A DNA stretch of 56,198 nt from Coriobacteriaceae bacterium AM48-5 (GCA_027669525.1 JAQEDJ010000011.1:1-56198), one strand, 5' to 3'; counted from the stretch's first letter, positions 1 through 10,236 are shown. Notes: generated by a model not told the origin, from the sequence alone. A program made the numbers and translations.

Positions 1-41
1 GGGGGATTCCGGCCCCTCTGGGGTTGCCTACCCGGATTCGC

Positions 42-83
42 GCCTCAGGACTCAGCGCAACGCGTTGCGCTGAGTCCTGAGGC
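42..83. repeat. Perfect 42-nt palindrome
   Basis: The sequence is its own reverse complement over 42 nt (half-site GCCTCAGGACTCAGCGCAACG region, centre ACGCGT) with no spacer. There is no T-run on either side, so a standard terminator is unlikely. It lies about 140 bases upstream of veg. It could be a site-specific binding or recombination site, a repeat family member, or an assembly foldback near the contig end. Confidence 0.75.
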
Positions 84-222
84 TGTTGCAATGAAAATGA
101 GAATCAAGGGGGCTTATTTAGCTACTTGCGTATAGCGGCAACAGGGTGCTATAGTATTAGAGTTTTGTCTATCTTAGGGGTATTATCCCCTTTTTGAATT
201 GCACCTTCTGGAGGCCCTGTTC

Positions 223-519
223 ATGGAAGAGATGGAAGTCAATCACGTCGACGACATCCACGAGAAGCTGACCGATATGGTGGGCGATCGCGTCAAGGTT
301 AAGGCCAACATGGGCCGCACCCGCGTCGTCGAGCGCATGGGCACCATCAAGAGCGTCCACCCCGCCGTCTTTATCGTCGAGGTTGACGAACGTCGCGGCC
401 GCAAGTCGCGTCAGTCCTACCAGTATATCGATGTCCTCACCGGGCAGGTCGAGCTGTTCGACCCCGAGAGCGGTGAGCACATTTTTACCCCGCTCGGCAA
501 TCAGCTCGAGGAGCACTAA
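223..519 (+). CDS. veg: Veg family protein
   Basis: Small basic protein of the Veg family, a short beta-rich (SH3-like) protein that lies next to ispE in many Gram-positive bacteria; in Bacillus subtilis Veg has been linked to biofilm gene control. Visible family features are the basic segment VGDRVKVKANMGRTRV at about residues 20-35 and a C-terminal SYQYIDVLTGQVELFD stretch. The ATG at 223 is chosen because GGAGG at 210-214 lies eight bases upstream; a TTG further upstream has no such site. The stop is three bases before ispE, so the two are probably cotranscribed. The molecular function remains uncertain. Confidence 0.82.
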   Translation: MEEMEVNHVDDIHEKLTDMVGDRVKVKANMGRTRVVERMGTIKSVHPAVFIVEVDERRGRKSRQSYQYIDVLTGQVELFDPESGEHIFTPLGNQLEEH

Positions 520-521
520 CG

Positions 522-1418
522 GTGACCGATCGGTCCCTGACTCTTTCCGCGCCGGCAAAGATTAACCTCTACCTGGGGGTTCATACCGAGCGCGATGACC
601 GCGGCTACCACAGGGTCGATTCCCTGATGGCAGCCGTCGGTCTTTCCGATTCCGTGACGGTCGCGCCGGCGCAGGCGCTGACCGTCCAGACGGTTCCGGC
701 ATCAGATTTTCCCATGCAAAAGAATACGGCGTATCGGGCTGCGGTTGCTATGGCCGAGCATTATGGTCGCGAGGCAAACATCTGCGTGACGATTGAGAAG
801 CGCATTCCATTGTGCGCCGGCTTGGGCGGCCCCTCGACGGATGCGGCCGCGGTCATTGTCGCCTTGGCGGAGCTCTGGGGAATTGATCGCACCGACCCCG
901 CGCTCGACGACATTGCGCGGGGTATTGGTGCTGACGTCCCGTTCTTTTTGCACGCGAGCCTTGCGTTCTACGTAGGTGGGGGAGACGTGCTGGCAACTGA
1001 GTATCCCGCGCTGCCCGCAACGCCCGTCGTGTTGGTCAAGCCGCGCGAGGCAAGCGTTTCAACAATTGAAGCCTATCGACGTTTTGACGAGGCTCCGGTG
1101 CCTGCAGACAAGCCCGGCGCGATAGCTTCTGCCTTGCATGCTGGTGATGCCGAGACGGCATATGCGCTCATCCATAACAACCTAGGTGTCATTTCCGCAC
1201 AGATGGAGCCGCAGATTCAAATGGTTCTCGATTGGCTGCGTAAACAGGACGGCACCGTTGCTGTAGATGTGTGCGGATCGGGTGCCTGCTCATTTGCCAT
1301 TTGCGACACCGCCGCCACGGCCGAAAGGCTTGCCGACGCTGCCCTACAAAACGGCTGGTGGTCCTGCGCGACGGAGCTCATTCCCAACACGGTTCGCATC
1401 GAAGTGCCAAAGAAGTAA
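522..1418 (+). CDS. ispE: 4-diphosphocytidyl-2-C-methyl-D-erythritol kinase
   Basis: GHMP-family kinase of the MEP isoprenoid pathway; it phosphorylates CDP-methylerythritol at the 2-hydroxyl using ATP. The substrate-binding start APAKINLYLGV (residues 10-20) and the GHMP glycine-rich loop PLCAGLGGPSTDAAAV (about 96-111) are clear, with a late GSGACSFAI motif near 252. At 298 residues it has the usual length. It starts with GTG two bases after the veg stop, which suggests translational coupling. ispD and ispF of the same pathway lie at 16.8-18.0 kb, so three consecutive pathway functions sit in this window. Confidence 0.93.
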   Translation: MTDRSLTLSAPAKINLYLGVHTERDDRGYHRVDSLMAAVGLSDSVTVAPAQALTVQTVPASDFPMQKNTAYRAAVAMAEHYGREANICVTIEKRIPLCAGLGGPSTDAAAVIVALAELWGIDRTDPALDDIARGIGADVPFFLHASLAFYVGGGDVLATEYPALPATPVVLVKPREASVSTIEAYRRFDEAPVPADKPGAIASALHAGDAETAYALIHNNLGVISAQMEPQIQMVLDWLRKQDGTVAVDVCGSGACSFAICDTAATAERLADAALQNGWWSCATELIPNTVRIEVPKK

Positions 1419-1467
1419 AAATTTCTCTAGCACACGACGGAAATCTTTGTTACTATAGTCGAGCTAA

Positions 1468-1541
1468 CGGGTTGTGGCTCAGTTTGGTAGAGCACTGCGT
1501 TCGGGACGCAGGGGTCGCTGGTTCAAATCCAGTCAACCCGA
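1468..1541 (+). tRNA. tRNA-Pro (CGG)
   Basis: Full cloverleaf: acceptor CGGGTTG pairs with CAACCCG, the anticodon loop is TTCGGGA with anticodon CGG, and the T-loop is GTTCAAATC. CCA is encoded at 1542-1544. TACTAT at 1451-1456 fits a -10 box, and a strong terminator follows at once. Confidence 0.95.
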
Positions 1542-1554
1542 CCAGAGCATGAGG

Positions 1555-1583
1555 AGGGACCGCTTCTTGCGGTCCCTTTTTTT
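1555..1583 (+). terminator. Intrinsic terminator after tRNA-Pro
   Basis: Nine-base-pair stem AGGGACCGC / GCGGTCCCT with loop TTCTT and a T-run, directly after the tRNA gene. Confidence 0.92.
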
Positions 1584-1656
1584 AGCTATTGTTGTGATAC
1601 CGCGATACCCGCGGTATACTCATTCGAGCTTGTCTCGCTGTATTGTGGAGGTCTAC

Positions 1657-1932
1657 ATGTTTGGACTGAGGGCTCCTGAGCTCATCATTATTCTCGTCGT
1701 TGTCCTGATTATCTTCGGGCCCAAGAACCTGCCGAAGCTCGGCAAGTCCCTCGGCTCTACCGTCAAGAATATCCGTGAGGGTATGGAGGGCGACGATAAG
1801 GCCGAGACCAAGCAGGCCGAGGAGGTCGTGGTCGAGCAGTCCGAGGAGGACAAGGAGATCGCTGAGCTCGAGGCCAAGCTCGCTGCTGCCAAGAAGAAGC
1901 AGGCAGAGGACAGCGACGCGGACGCAGAGTAG
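1657..1932 (+). CDS. tatA: Sec-independent translocase subunit TatA/TatE
   Basis: Forms the membrane pore of the twin-arginine system, which exports folded proteins. The protein has one N-terminal membrane helix (APELIIILVVVLIIFGP, about 6-22), the conserved FGPKNLP hinge, an amphipathic helix, and then a charged Glu/Lys tail with coiled-coil character. Length is 91 residues. The ATG at 1657 follows GTGGAGG. It is a stand-alone gene between two terminators; tatB and tatC are not in this window. TatA and TatB are hard to tell apart by sequence, but the FGP motif and length favour TatA. Confidence 0.88.
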   Translation: MFGLRAPELIIILVVVLIIFGPKNLPKLGKSLGSTVKNIREGMEGDDKAETKQAEEVVVEQSEEDKEIAELEAKLAAAKKKQAEDSDADAE

Positions 1933-1958
1933 TCCCATCCCTTTGGGGTGAGCACCTG

Positions 1959-1990
1959 ACCGGCTTGCCCGCAGGCTAGCCGGTCTTTTT
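1959..1990 (+). terminator. Intrinsic terminator after tatA
   Basis: Stem ACCGGCT / AGCCGGT followed by CTTTTTCG, between the tatA stop and the greA ribosome site. Confidence 0.85.
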
Positions 1991-2038
1991 CGTTTTGTTG
2001 ACAGTTGATTGTTTGATCAGAGTTGGGGAGATATCCGT

Positions 2039-2509
2039 ATGGACGCAAGCCAGATCGTACTGACCGCTGAGGGCCGCCAGAAGCTCGTCGAGGAGCTCGC
2101 TTGGCGTGAGGGCGATTACGCCAAGGAGATCGTCGAGGACATCAAGGAAGCCCGCGCGTTCGGCGACCTTTCGGAGAACTCCGAGTACGACGCCGCTAAG
2201 GACAAGCAGGCCCAGAACGCCGCTCGTATTGCCGAGATCCAGGCCATCCTCGCCAACGCTCAGGTTGCTGCCACCACGGGCGATCTGACCGTCTCCATCG
2301 GTTCCACCGTTTCTCTGATTGATCCCAACGGTGAGGTCATGGAAGTCACGCTTGTCGGTACCACCGAGACCAACTCGCTCGAGCACAAGATTTCCAACGA
2401 GTCTCCGGTCGGCCACGCCATCATCGGTCACGGCGAGGGCGACTCCGTCGAGGTCGTTACGCCTTCCGGCAAGACTCGCGTCTACACCATCGCCAAGATT
2501 GCACGCTAG
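2039..2509 (+). CDS. greA: Transcription elongation factor GreA
   Basis: Binds the RNA polymerase secondary channel and stimulates cleavage of backtracked transcripts. The N-terminal coiled coil carries the acidic tip ARAFGDLSENSEYDAAK (about 39-55), and the C-terminal FKBP-like domain has SIGSTVSLID and ESPVGHAIIG. Length 156 residues is typical. The ATG at 2039 has GGGGAG at 2025-2030. lysS follows 80 bases downstream, a common greA-lysS arrangement. Confidence 0.95.
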   Translation: MDASQIVLTAEGRQKLVEELAWREGDYAKEIVEDIKEARAFGDLSENSEYDAAKDKQAQNAARIAEIQAILANAQVAATTGDLTVSIGSTVSLIDPNGEVMEVTLVGTTETNSLEHKISNESPVGHAIIGHGEGDSVEVVTPSGKTRVYTIAKIAR

Positions 2510-2588
2510 ACCACGGTCCCGCGTAAAGGTATGTTTTCGCTCCCTGGGACCGAATCCTGGGGAGCGTTTTAGTTTGAGGAGCTAACTT

Positions 2589-4551
2589 ATGGCAGAGAAC
2601 CAGAACGCCGCAGATCAGGCATCGACGCTCAACGACGAGCGCGCCACCCGCCTGGCCAAGCGCGCCGCCCTGTTCGAGGCGGGCCAGAACCCCTATCCCG
2701 AGCACTCTGAGCTTGAGGACTACGTTGCCGATATCGAGGCTAAGTATGCCGAGCTTGCCGATGGCGAGGACACCGAGGACGTCGTGAAGATCGCTGGCCG
2801 TGTGGTCGCCAAGCGCGGTCAGGGCAAGATCATGTTCATCGTCGTACGCGATGCGACTGCCGAGATTCAGCTGTTCTGCCGCATCAACGACATGGACGAG
2901 GCTGCCTGGAATACGCTCAAGTCCCTCGACCTGGGCGACATCCTGGGCGTGACCGGCGTGGTTGTGCGCACCCAGCGCGGTCAGCTTTCCGTTGCCCCTA
3001 AGAGCGCGACCCTGCTTGCCAAGGCCGTTCGTCCGCTGCCCGAGAAGTTCCACGGTCTTTCCGACAAGGAGACCCGCTATCGCCAGCGCTATGTTGACCT
3101 GATCGCCAACGACGACGTTCGCGAGACGTTCCGTAAGCGTTCGCAGATTCTCTCCACCTTCCGTCGCTTTATGGAGTCCGACGGCTACATGGAGGTCGAG
3201 ACCCCCATCCTGCAGACCATCCAGGGCGGCGCTACTGCCAAGCCGTTCATCACGCACTTCAACGCGCTCGATCAGGAGTGCTACCTGCGCATTGCTACCG
3301 AGCTGCACCTCAAGCGCTGCATCGTCGGCGGTTTTGAGCGCGTGTTCGAGATCGGCCGCATCTTCCGTAACGAGGGCATGGACCTTACCCACAACCCCGA
3401 GTTCACCACGATGGAGGCCTACCGTGCCTTCTCCGACCTCGAGGGCATGAAGGCACTCGCCCAGGGTGTCATTAAGGCGGCTAACAAGGCCATCGGCAAC
3501 CCCGAGGTCATCGAGTACCAGGCCAGACCATCGACCTTTCTGGTGAGTGGGCCAGCCGTCCCATGACCGACATCGTTTCCGACGTGCTCGGCAAGCAGGT
3601 CACCATCGACACGTCGGTCGAGGAGCTTGCTGCTGCCGCGCGCGAGAAGGGCCTGGAGATCAAGCCCGAGTGGACTGCTGGCAAGATCATCGCCGAGATT
3701 TACGATGAGCTGGGCGAGGACACCATCGTCAACCCGACCTTCGTGTGCGATTACCCCATCGAGGTCAGCCCGCTTGCCAAGCGCTTTGAGGACGACCCGC
3801 GCCTGACGCACCGCTTTGAGCTGGTTATTGCCGGTCACGAGTACGCTAACGCATTCTCCGAACTCAACGACCCGGTCGATCAGGCTGAGCGCTTTGCTGC
3901 CCAAATGGCCGAGAAGGCCGGCGGCGACGATGAGGCCATGGAGTATGACGAGGACTACGTGCGCGCCCTCGAGTACGGTATGCCTCCCGCGGGCGGCATC
4001 GGCATCGGTATCGATCGCGTGGTCATGCTGCTCACCAACCAGGCTTCTATCCGCGATGTCCTGCTGTTCCCGCACATGAAGCCCGAGAAGGGTTTCCAGT
4101 CCGGTGCCGCTGCTGCCAAGGCTGCAGAGGCCGGCAACGCCGCGAGCCCGTTCGTTAAGTCTCTTAAGCCCACGCTCGATTACTCCAAGATCGCCGTTGA
4201 GCCGCTGTTTGAGGAGTTCGTCGACTTTGATACCTTCTCCAAGAGCGATTTCCGCGCTGTGAAGGTCAAGGCATGCGAGGCCGTCAAGAAGTCCAAGAAG
4301 CTGCTGAACTTTACGCTCGATGACGGTACCGGTACGACCGCACCATCCTCTCCGGTATTCACGCTTATTACGAGCCCGAGGACCTGGTCGGCAAGACCTT
4401 GCTCGCCATCACCAACCTGCCTCCGCGCAAGATGATGGGCATCCCCAGCTGCGGCATGCTCATCAGTGCCATCCACGAGGAGGAGGGCGAGGAGCGCCTC
4501 AACCTGATCCAGCTTGACGCCTCCATCCCCGCTGGCGCAAAGATGTACTAA
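2589..4551 (+). CDS. lysS: Class II lysyl-tRNA synthetase with C-terminal tRNA-binding domain (two frameshifts)
   Basis: Charges tRNA-Lys. An OB-fold anticodon domain (about 60-170) precedes the class II catalytic core with motif 2 around [14 protein letters not shown] and motif 3 around [14 protein letters not shown]. After about residue 510 comes an extra domain ([19 protein letters not shown] ... [18 protein letters not shown]) of the EMAP-II/CsaA/MetRS-C type, which binds tRNA nonspecifically. Two one-base deletions break the frame: near 3526 (CAG GCC, should be CAG GGC CAG) and near 4334 (ACGACC, should be ACC GAC C). With both restored the protein is 654 residues. Both breaks are probably sequence errors because the gene is essential and intact on each side. 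Confidence 0.9.
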
Positions 4552-4554
4552 CTA

Positions 4555-4581
4555 GTTACGCGGTTCTACGAACCGCGTAAC
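4555..4581. repeat. 12-bp perfect hairpin after lysS
   Basis: Stem GTTACGCGGTTC / GAACCGCGTAAC with loop TAC, starting right after the lysS stop. There is no T-run; it may be a 3-prime-end stabilising structure ahead of the terminator at 4630. Confidence 0.6.
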
Positions 4582-4629
4582 GGCTCGACGCTGCGCGGGC
4601 CGCATTTGGACAATCTGACGTTCAACTTC

Positions 4630-4664
4630 AAGGGCGCGACCAGAAGGTCAGCGCCCTTTCGTTT
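4630..4664 (+). terminator. Intrinsic terminator downstream of lysS
   Basis: Stem AAGGGCGC / GCGCCCTT followed by TCGTTT. The rest of 4582-4855 holds a weak GTAGTC / GACTAC inverted repeat near 4711-4748 and no gene that I recognise. Confidence 0.75.
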
Positions 4665-4855
4665 CACGTCACCTTGTCTCAAATGCGACCCGCTCGCTGG
4701 CGTTGCCAAAACATCGATGTAGTCATTGGGGACGTTCTTAAACGACTACCCAACGGATATTGCGCACGTGGCTCGCATGACAGCCGTCTCTTTTATGTTT
4801 CCTTTAGCCGTCGCTGCCTAGGATGGGAGTTAGTCGGCAGGAAGGGAGCGTCTAT

Positions 4856-6422
4856 ATGGACGACGCGAGCGAGCGTGCAATCGAAGAGGACATGCTCGAT
4901 CAGTTCAACTACTTTGATGATGAGGACGAGGAATTGATCGACCGTCGAGAGCCGGCGGCGCTCGATACTTTCGACCTTGTCGATGAAGAGCCCGACGAGG
5001 ACGAGGCCGAATCAACGGAACCCCCACAGCCTTCGCGCCCCGATTCGCTATTCTCGAGAGTCCCTATGCACCACGGCGTTCGTGCCGGCGCGCTCCATAT
5101 GAAAACTGACTGGCGCCAGATCGTGACTTCAGGCGATGAGCTTGCCGTCGATGCGCCGCTCACCGATAAGTCATCCATCATCTGTCGCACCGGCATGCTT
5201 ATGCTGGCAAGCGGAACAGGTGCCTGGCGCGTGCGCGATACCATGAATCGTGTTGCCGCTGTACTCGGCGTCACAATTCACGTCGACCTGAGTCTTCTGT
5301 CGTTTGAGTGCACCTGCATCGAAGATGGCCATTGCTTTAACGAGGTCGTCAGCCTACCCACAACGGGGGTCAATACTCATCGCATATGGATGATGGAGAG
5401 CTTCTTAAAGGAAATCGAGACGTATGGGCGCCGGTTTACCGTGCATGAGTACCACGAGATGCTCAAGACCGTTGAGAGCTCGAAGCCCGATTACGCTCCC
5501 TGGCAACAGGGCCTTGCGGCAGCTTGTGCTTGCGGTGCCTTCGTCTTTTTGCTCGGCGGCGGCCCTATCGAGATGGCCTGCGCATTCGTAGGCGCTGGTG
5601 TCGGCAACTTTGCTCGCTCCCATATTCTCAAGCAGGGTCTTGGCCAGTTTAGCGCGCTGACGATCGGCGTTGCGCTTGCTTGCGTTTCGTATCTGCTGGC
5701 ATTGCTCGGCCTTGGTCAGGTCATTCCAGGGGCAATGTCGCACCAAGAAGGCTATATCGGCGCCATGCTCTTTGTGATTCCCGGCTTTCCCCTCATTACG
5801 GCAGGCCTCGACATCGCTAAGCTCGACATGCGAAGCGGTATCGAGCGTCTTTCGTATGCTGTATCGATTATTGTGATGGCGACCCTCGTAGGTTGGATGG
5901 TTGCCGAGTGTGTGGGACTGGCGCCGGATGACTTTGCCCCGCTTGGTCTCTCGCCGCTGGCTCTTACGCTCTTGCGCGTGCTGATGAGCTTTATCGGCGT
6001 ATTTGGCTTCTCGGTTATGTTCAACAGTCCGGTAAAGATGGCAGCGGCGGCAGGGCTTATCGGCGCCGTGTCTAATACCTTGCGCCTTACGCTCGTCGAT
6101 GCGCCGACGCTGCTTCCCTTCTTGGGCCTGAGTGCGGGCATGCCTCCCGAGGCGGCTGCGTTTACCGGTGCACTGGTATCGGGGTTGCTCGCGAGCTTAG
6201 CCGAAATCAAGCTTACCTACCACGCATCGCCCTCACGGTGCCTCGATTGTCATTATGGTGCCTGGCTTGTATCTGTATCGCTCGATGTATTACATGTGCA
6301 CCTTCGACACGGTCAATATGCTCGGCTGGTTTGTGCGCGCGGTGCTCATCGTGGCGTTTTTGCCCGTTGGCTTGGGCGTGGCGAGAACCCTCACCGACCC
6401 TCGCTGGCGCCACACCAGCTAA
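4856..6422 (+). CDS. Threonine/serine exporter family protein, ThrE type (two frameshifts)
   Basis: Membrane protein of the ThrE family, in which the DUF1212 half and the ThrE_2 half form one chain; in Corynebacterium ThrE exports threonine and serine. An acidic cytoplasmic N-terminus (about 1-75) precedes the CTCIEDGHCF region and about ten hydrophobic helices. Near 6221 and again near 6242 one C is missing; restoring both gives the expected family ending (YPRIALTVPSIVIMVPG, then a final helix and stop at 6420), 522 residues in all. Read as printed, the frame runs into unrelated sequence. The ATG at 4856 has AAGGGAG seven bases upstream. The substrate is inferred from the family only. Confidence 0.82.
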
Positions 6423-6457
6423 TTGGTGCAGGGGGGCAGGTTACTTTGCACCAAATG

Positions 6458-6525
6458 AGTTGCGGTGAAATAGGGACTGAATTGCTGCTTAAGGGGTCAA
6501 AACAGTCCGTATGCCACCGCAACTT
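6458..6525. repeat. TGCGGTG foldback element, copy 1
   Basis: Outer arms AGTTGCGGTG / CACCGCAACT enclose inner arms GGACTG / CAGTCC. The flanking bases AAATAG and ACTTAT-GGGG match a second copy at 50508-50575 that has different inner arms. It follows another inverted repeat (TTGGTGCA 6423-6430 / TGCACCAA 6447-6454) right after the exporter gene. No gene is seen in 6423-6731. Confidence 0.7.
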
Positions 6526-6640
6526 ATGGGGTCGGGGGATTATTGGCGTCCTGCATCTCCACAAACTCAACGCTTACGAAGCGCGGGCTTTTCGTGCTAG
6601 GCTGATTCCACCACATAAGTAGTCGCAGACGCACGTACCA

Positions 6641-6690
6641 CGGGCGGGCGAGATGAAGTCCCAGTAGCTCCATCTCGCCCGCCCGTTTTT
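6641..6690 (+). terminator. Intrinsic terminator
   Basis: Fifteen-base-pair stem CGGGCGGGCGAGATG / CATCTCGCCCGCCCG followed by TTTTT. It lies between the exporter gene and the DUF2798 gene, and could end the upstream transcript or act as a leader attenuator for the next gene. Confidence 0.85.
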
Positions 6691-6731
6691 GTTGTGCACC
6701 GCGGCGCAATACAGAGAGGAATCTGCCCTTT

Positions 6732-7325
6732 ATGCCTATCAACAAACGAGAGAGCCTGCTGTTCACCTTTATCATGTGCTTTTGCATGGTGCTCTGGATG
6801 AGCATCTACAACGTCGCCCTGCAGCATGGGGCCATCAACGGCGAGGTTGTTGCCGCTGCATGGCTCGGCTTCCCCGTTGTCTATGTCTTTGCCATGTGCT
6901 GCGACTGGTTCGTCGCCAGCCCGCTCGCCAAGGGATTCGCCTTTAAGTATTTGGTCACGCCAGGCAAGAGCTCGCCGCTTGCCATGACGCTCGCCGTTAG
7001 CTCCTGCATGGTCGTTCCTATGGTCATCATCATGTCGCTCTACGGTGCGTGTGAGGGCCTGTTCCACATGCCCGGCGGCCCGCTTGCCAATTTGCAGGCG
7101 CTGCCGATGATGTGGCTCGTCAACATTCCGCGCAACTTTATCATGGCCCTGCCCTGGAACCTGCTGGTGGCTGGTCCGGTTGCTCGTTTTGTCTTCCGTC
7201 GCGCCTTCCCCATGGGCACGGTCTTTGAAGAGCAGCATATGGAGCTCGTGCGCATGCCTGGCGCTCCCGTTGACGATGCCGTCAATGACGTTGCCGAGAG
7301 CATGGACGCCGAGCCTGCCTGCTAG
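6732..7325 (+). CDS. DUF2798 family membrane protein
   Basis: Integral membrane protein of 197 residues with four predicted helices in two similar halves: helices near 9-28 and 42-60, then 85-108 and 135-155. Each half has the DUF2798 pattern of a helix with an Asn/Gln-containing turn followed by a second helix, ending in a positively charged exit (VARFVFRR). No catalytic residues are visible and the family has no established function. A purine-rich AGAGGAA precedes the ATG. It has its own upstream and downstream terminator-like hairpins and so is likely monocistronic. Confidence 0.7.
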   Translation: MPINKRESLLFTFIMCFCMVLWMSIYNVALQHGAINGEVVAAAWLGFPVVYVFAMCCDWFVASPLAKGFAFKYLVTPGKSSPLAMTLAVSSCMVVPMVIIMSLYGACEGLFHMPGGPLANLQALPMMWLVNIPRNFIMALPWNLLVAGPVARFVFRRAFPMGTVFEEQHMELVRMPGAPVDDAVNDVAESMDAEPAC

Positions 7326-7449
7326 GCAACAGCCTCTAACCTAGAGCGTCCGCCGCACCCGGCGATTCCTTTTTTGTAGACGTTGTCGCGCGGCTACGGG
7401 TGGGAAAGGTCCCAACGGTTAACATATACTCCATATGGGTAAAGAGACC

Positions 7450-7475
7450 AAAGCGCTGCCGCGGGGCGGCGCTTT
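7450..7475 (+). promoter_or_regulatory. GC-rich hairpin in clpC leader
   Basis: Stem AAAGCGC-GCC / GGC-GCGCTTT lies about 37 bases upstream of the clpC start. It may be a leader structure, or the terminator of the DUF2798 gene with a weak T-tract. No CtsR-type direct repeat was seen. Confidence 0.4.
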
Positions 7476-7511
7476 GCGTTTGAAAAACTAGCTCGTCTAA
7501 GAGGAACTAGC

Positions 7512-10154
7512 ATGTTAGACCGTTTTACCGATCGTGCGCGTAAGGTCATGTCCATGGCCAAGCAAGAGGCGCTCGATCTACACTCAAATAAGGTGGGCAC
7601 CGAGCACCTGCTGCTCGCGCTTGCCAAGGAGGACGAGGGCATTGCCGCCGAGGCACTGCGTTCGCTCGACATCTCCTACGATGACATCATGGATACCCTC
7701 AAAGAGGTCCAGACCACGGTCCCCGAGCCCAGCGAGGAGACCGAGGCGGCCAAGCTCGCCTTTACGCCGCTCGTCATCAGCGTGATGGAGCGCTCCTTCC
7801 GTGTGGCACGCGAGAACAACCAGACCTATGTGTCGACCGAGCACTTGCTCATCGGCATTGTCGAAGAGGGTAACGGCATGGCCATGGACATCCTCATGCG
7901 CCTGGGTGTGTCGTCTGCTTCCATCAAGAAGGCCATCGAGAAGCTTACCGCCAAGGACCAGGACAAGAAGCGCCCGCTCGCCGGCGCCGGTGCTGGTCGT
8001 CCCGGTGCGGGCCTGCCGTTCTTTAGCGGCTCGGATGCCTCTCAGCAAAAGGGGAGTGGCACCGACACGCTCAAGCAGTTCGCGACCAACCTCACGCAGA
8101 AGGCGCGCGACGGCGAGCTTGACCCTGTGATTGGTCGCGAAAAGGAAGTCCAGCGTATGATGGAAATTCTTTCGCGCCGCACCAAGAACAACCCGCTTAT
8201 CCTGGGCGACCCCGGCGTGGGCAAGACGGCCATCGTCGAGGGCCTGGCGCAGCAGATCGCTGCCGGCAACGTGCCCGAGAACCTTATGAACCAAAACATC
8301 TGGACGCTCGACCTGCCGGGCCTCGTTGCGGGCGCCAAGTATCGCGGTGAGTTTGAGGAGCGCCTCAAGAACGTGATCCAAGAGGCAACCGAAGCCGACG
8401 ACGTCATCCTGTTTATCGACGAGATGCACACCATCATCGGTGCCGGTTCTGCCGAGGGCTCCATCGACGCGAGCTCCATGCTCAAGCCCGTGCTCGCGCG
8501 CGGTGCCTTCCAGATTATCGGCGCCACCACGGCCGAGGAATTCCGCAAGTACCTCACCAAGGACCCGGCCTTCGAGCGTCGCTTCCAGACCATCGATGTC
8601 GAAGAGCCGAGCGTCGAGGACACGGTTAAGATCCTGACCGCGCTCAAGCCGCGCTACGAGGAGCACCACCATGTGCGCTATACGCAGAGTGCTATCGAGG
8701 CCGCCGCGAACCTTTCCAACCGCTACATCCAGGATCGCTTCCTGCCCGATAAGGCCATCGACCTCATCGACGAGGCCGGTGCCCGCGCTCGCATCGCCGC
8801 GAATCGCGCGCCCGAGCCGGTGCGCGAGGCCGAGCATCGTATAGAGGAGCTCAAGGCCGCCGCGCAGGAGGCCACCGATAGCGATGACATGAACAAGGCC
8901 GCCGAGATCACCGAGCAGCAGAAGGCCGCCGAGATTGAACTCGCCGAAGCCAAGGCCGCCTGGACCGCCGAGCTCGACGCCAGCCCGCTCACCATCGACG
9001 TGAGTCAGATTGCCGACATCGTGTCCGTGACCTCTGGCGTGCCGGTTTCCTCGCTCACCGAGAGCGAGAGCCGGCGCCTGCTGCAGACCGAAAGCGTGCT
9101 CAAGACGCGCATCATCGGTCAGGATGAGGCAGTCGAGGCCGTCGCCAAGGCCGTGCGCCGCAGCCGTTCGCCGCTCAAGGACCCGCGTCGCCCCGGCGGC
9201 AGCTTTATCTTCCTGGGTCCCACCGGCACAGGCAAGACCGAGCTCGCCAAGACGCTCGCCGAGTACCTCTTTGGCAACAAGGACGCGCTCATCAGCTTCG
9301 ACATGTCGGAGTTCGGCAGCGAGTTCGAGGTCTCCAAGCTCATCGGTAGCCCTCCGGGTTACGTGGGTCACGACGAGGGCGGTCAGCTTACCAAGGCCGT
9401 TCGTCGTCACCCGTATTCGGTCGTGCTGTTCGACGAGATCGAGAAGGCGCACCCCGACATCTTCAACATCCTGCTGCAGGTGCTGGAGGAGGGCCGCCTG
9501 ACCGATAGTCAGGGCAAGACGGTCGACTTCCGCAACACCGTGATCATCATGACGTCCAACGTGGGCGCCCGCGAGATCGCGCAGGATGCGAGCGTCGGCT
9601 TTGGCACCACCGGCGAGCAGGGCCTCACCTCGAGTGAGATCAAGGGTCGTGCGATGGGCGAGCTCAAGCGCCTGTTCCGCCCCGAGCTGCTCAACCGTAT
9701 CGACGATATTGTGGTGTTCCAGAAGCTCTCGGGCGAGAACCTGACTAAGATTGCGCACCTGCTGGTGGACGATCTGCGTCAGCGTTTGATTGCCAACGGC
9801 ATGAACATCAAGCTCACCGATGCGGCCTATGACAAGATCGTGGCCGAGGGTACCGACCTCACCAATGGCGCGCGTCCTCTGCGTCGTGCCATCCAAAAGC
9901 TCATCGAGGATCCGCTGTCCGAGGAGCTGCTGGCCGGCGAGTGGGGCGAGGGCGATACCGTCCTGTGCGACGTGGCCGACGGCAAGTTTGTCTTTAGCCA
10001 CGGCACGGGTGAGATCCCGGTGCCGCGTCCGGCAGGTGCGCTCGGGGGCGATACCGCTCCGGCGGCGCCGCACACCGGAAACGCCGCGCCTGTGAGCAGT
10101 GGCGTGAGCTCGGGCCCCGGTGGCATGATGCAAGCCGGCTCTGGTGCGCTGTAG
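7512..10154 (+). CDS. clpC: ATP-dependent Clp protease ATPase subunit ClpC
   Basis: Hsp100 unfoldase that feeds proteins to ClpP. Two Clp_N repeats (about 1-145) are followed by AAA+ domain 1 with Walker A GDPGVGKT (about 232-239) and Walker [12 protein letters not shown] short coiled-coil middle domain rich in Ala/Glu lies near 440-490, and AAA+ domain 2 has Walker A GPTGTGKT (about 569-576) and the sensor region [10 protein letters not shown]. The C-terminal tail is Gly/Pro/Ala rich. Length 880 residues; the frame is intact over 2.6 kb, in contrast to many neighbours. No mcsA, mcsB or ctsR precedes it here. Confidence 0.94.
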   Translation: MLDRFTDRARKVMSMAKQEALDLHSNKVGTEHLLLALAKEDEGIAAEALRSLDISYDDIMDTLKEVQTTVPEPSEETEAAKLAFTPLVISVMERSFRVARENNQTYVSTEHLLIGIVEEGNGMAMDILMRLGVSSASIKKAIEKLTAKDQDKKRPLAGAGAGRPGAGLPFFSGSDASQQKGSGTDTLKQFATNLTQKARDGELDPVIGREKEVQRMMEILSRRTKNNPLILGDPGVGKTAIVEGLAQQIAAGNVPENLMNQNIWTLDLPGLVAGAKYRGEFEERLKNVIQEATEADDVILFIDEMHTIIGAGSAEGSIDASSMLKPVLARGAFQIIGATTAEEFRKYLTKDPAFERRFQTIDVEEPSVEDTVKILTALKPRYEEHHHVRYTQSAIEAAANLSNRYIQDRFLPDKAIDLIDEAGARARIAANRAPEPVREAEHRIEELKAAAQEATDSDDMNKAAEITEQQKAAEIELAEAKAAWTAELDASPLTIDVSQIADIVSVTSGVPVSSLTESESRRLLQTESVLKTRIIGQDEAVEAVAKAVRRSRSPLKDPRRPGGSFIFLGPTGTGKTELAKTLAEYLFGNKDALISFDMSEFGSEFEVSKLIGSPPGYVGHDEGGQLTKAVRRHPYSVVLFDEIEKAHPDIFNILLQVLEEGRLTDSQGKTVDFRNTVIIMTSNVGAREIAQDASVGFGTTGEQGLTSSEIKGRAMGELKRLFRPELLNRIDDIVVFQKLSGENLTKIAHLLVDDLRQRLIANGMNIKLTDAAYDKIVAEGTDLTNGARPLRRAIQKLIEDPLSEELLAGEWGEGDTVLCDVADGKFVFSHGTGEIPVPRPAGALGGDTAPAAPHTGNAAPVSSGVSSGPGGMMQAGSGAL

Positions 10155-10179
10155 GGATTAAACATACCTTGTATAACGG

Positions 10180-10210
10180 GGGCGTTTCCGATAAGGAAGC
10201 GCCCTCATTT
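10180..10210 (+). terminator. Intrinsic terminator after clpC
   Basis: Stem GGGCG-TTTCC / GGAAGCGCCC with loop GATAA and a short T-rich tail, just after the clpC stop. Confidence 0.75.
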
Positions 10211-10236
10211 CTATTGAAATGCGCTTCAATCTGCTG

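Noticed and set aside
7584..10133. Long open reading frame of about 849 codons on the minus strand opposite clpC
   Set aside because: It mirrors a high-GC coding strand; the plus strand has every ClpC motif and the minus translation resembles no family.
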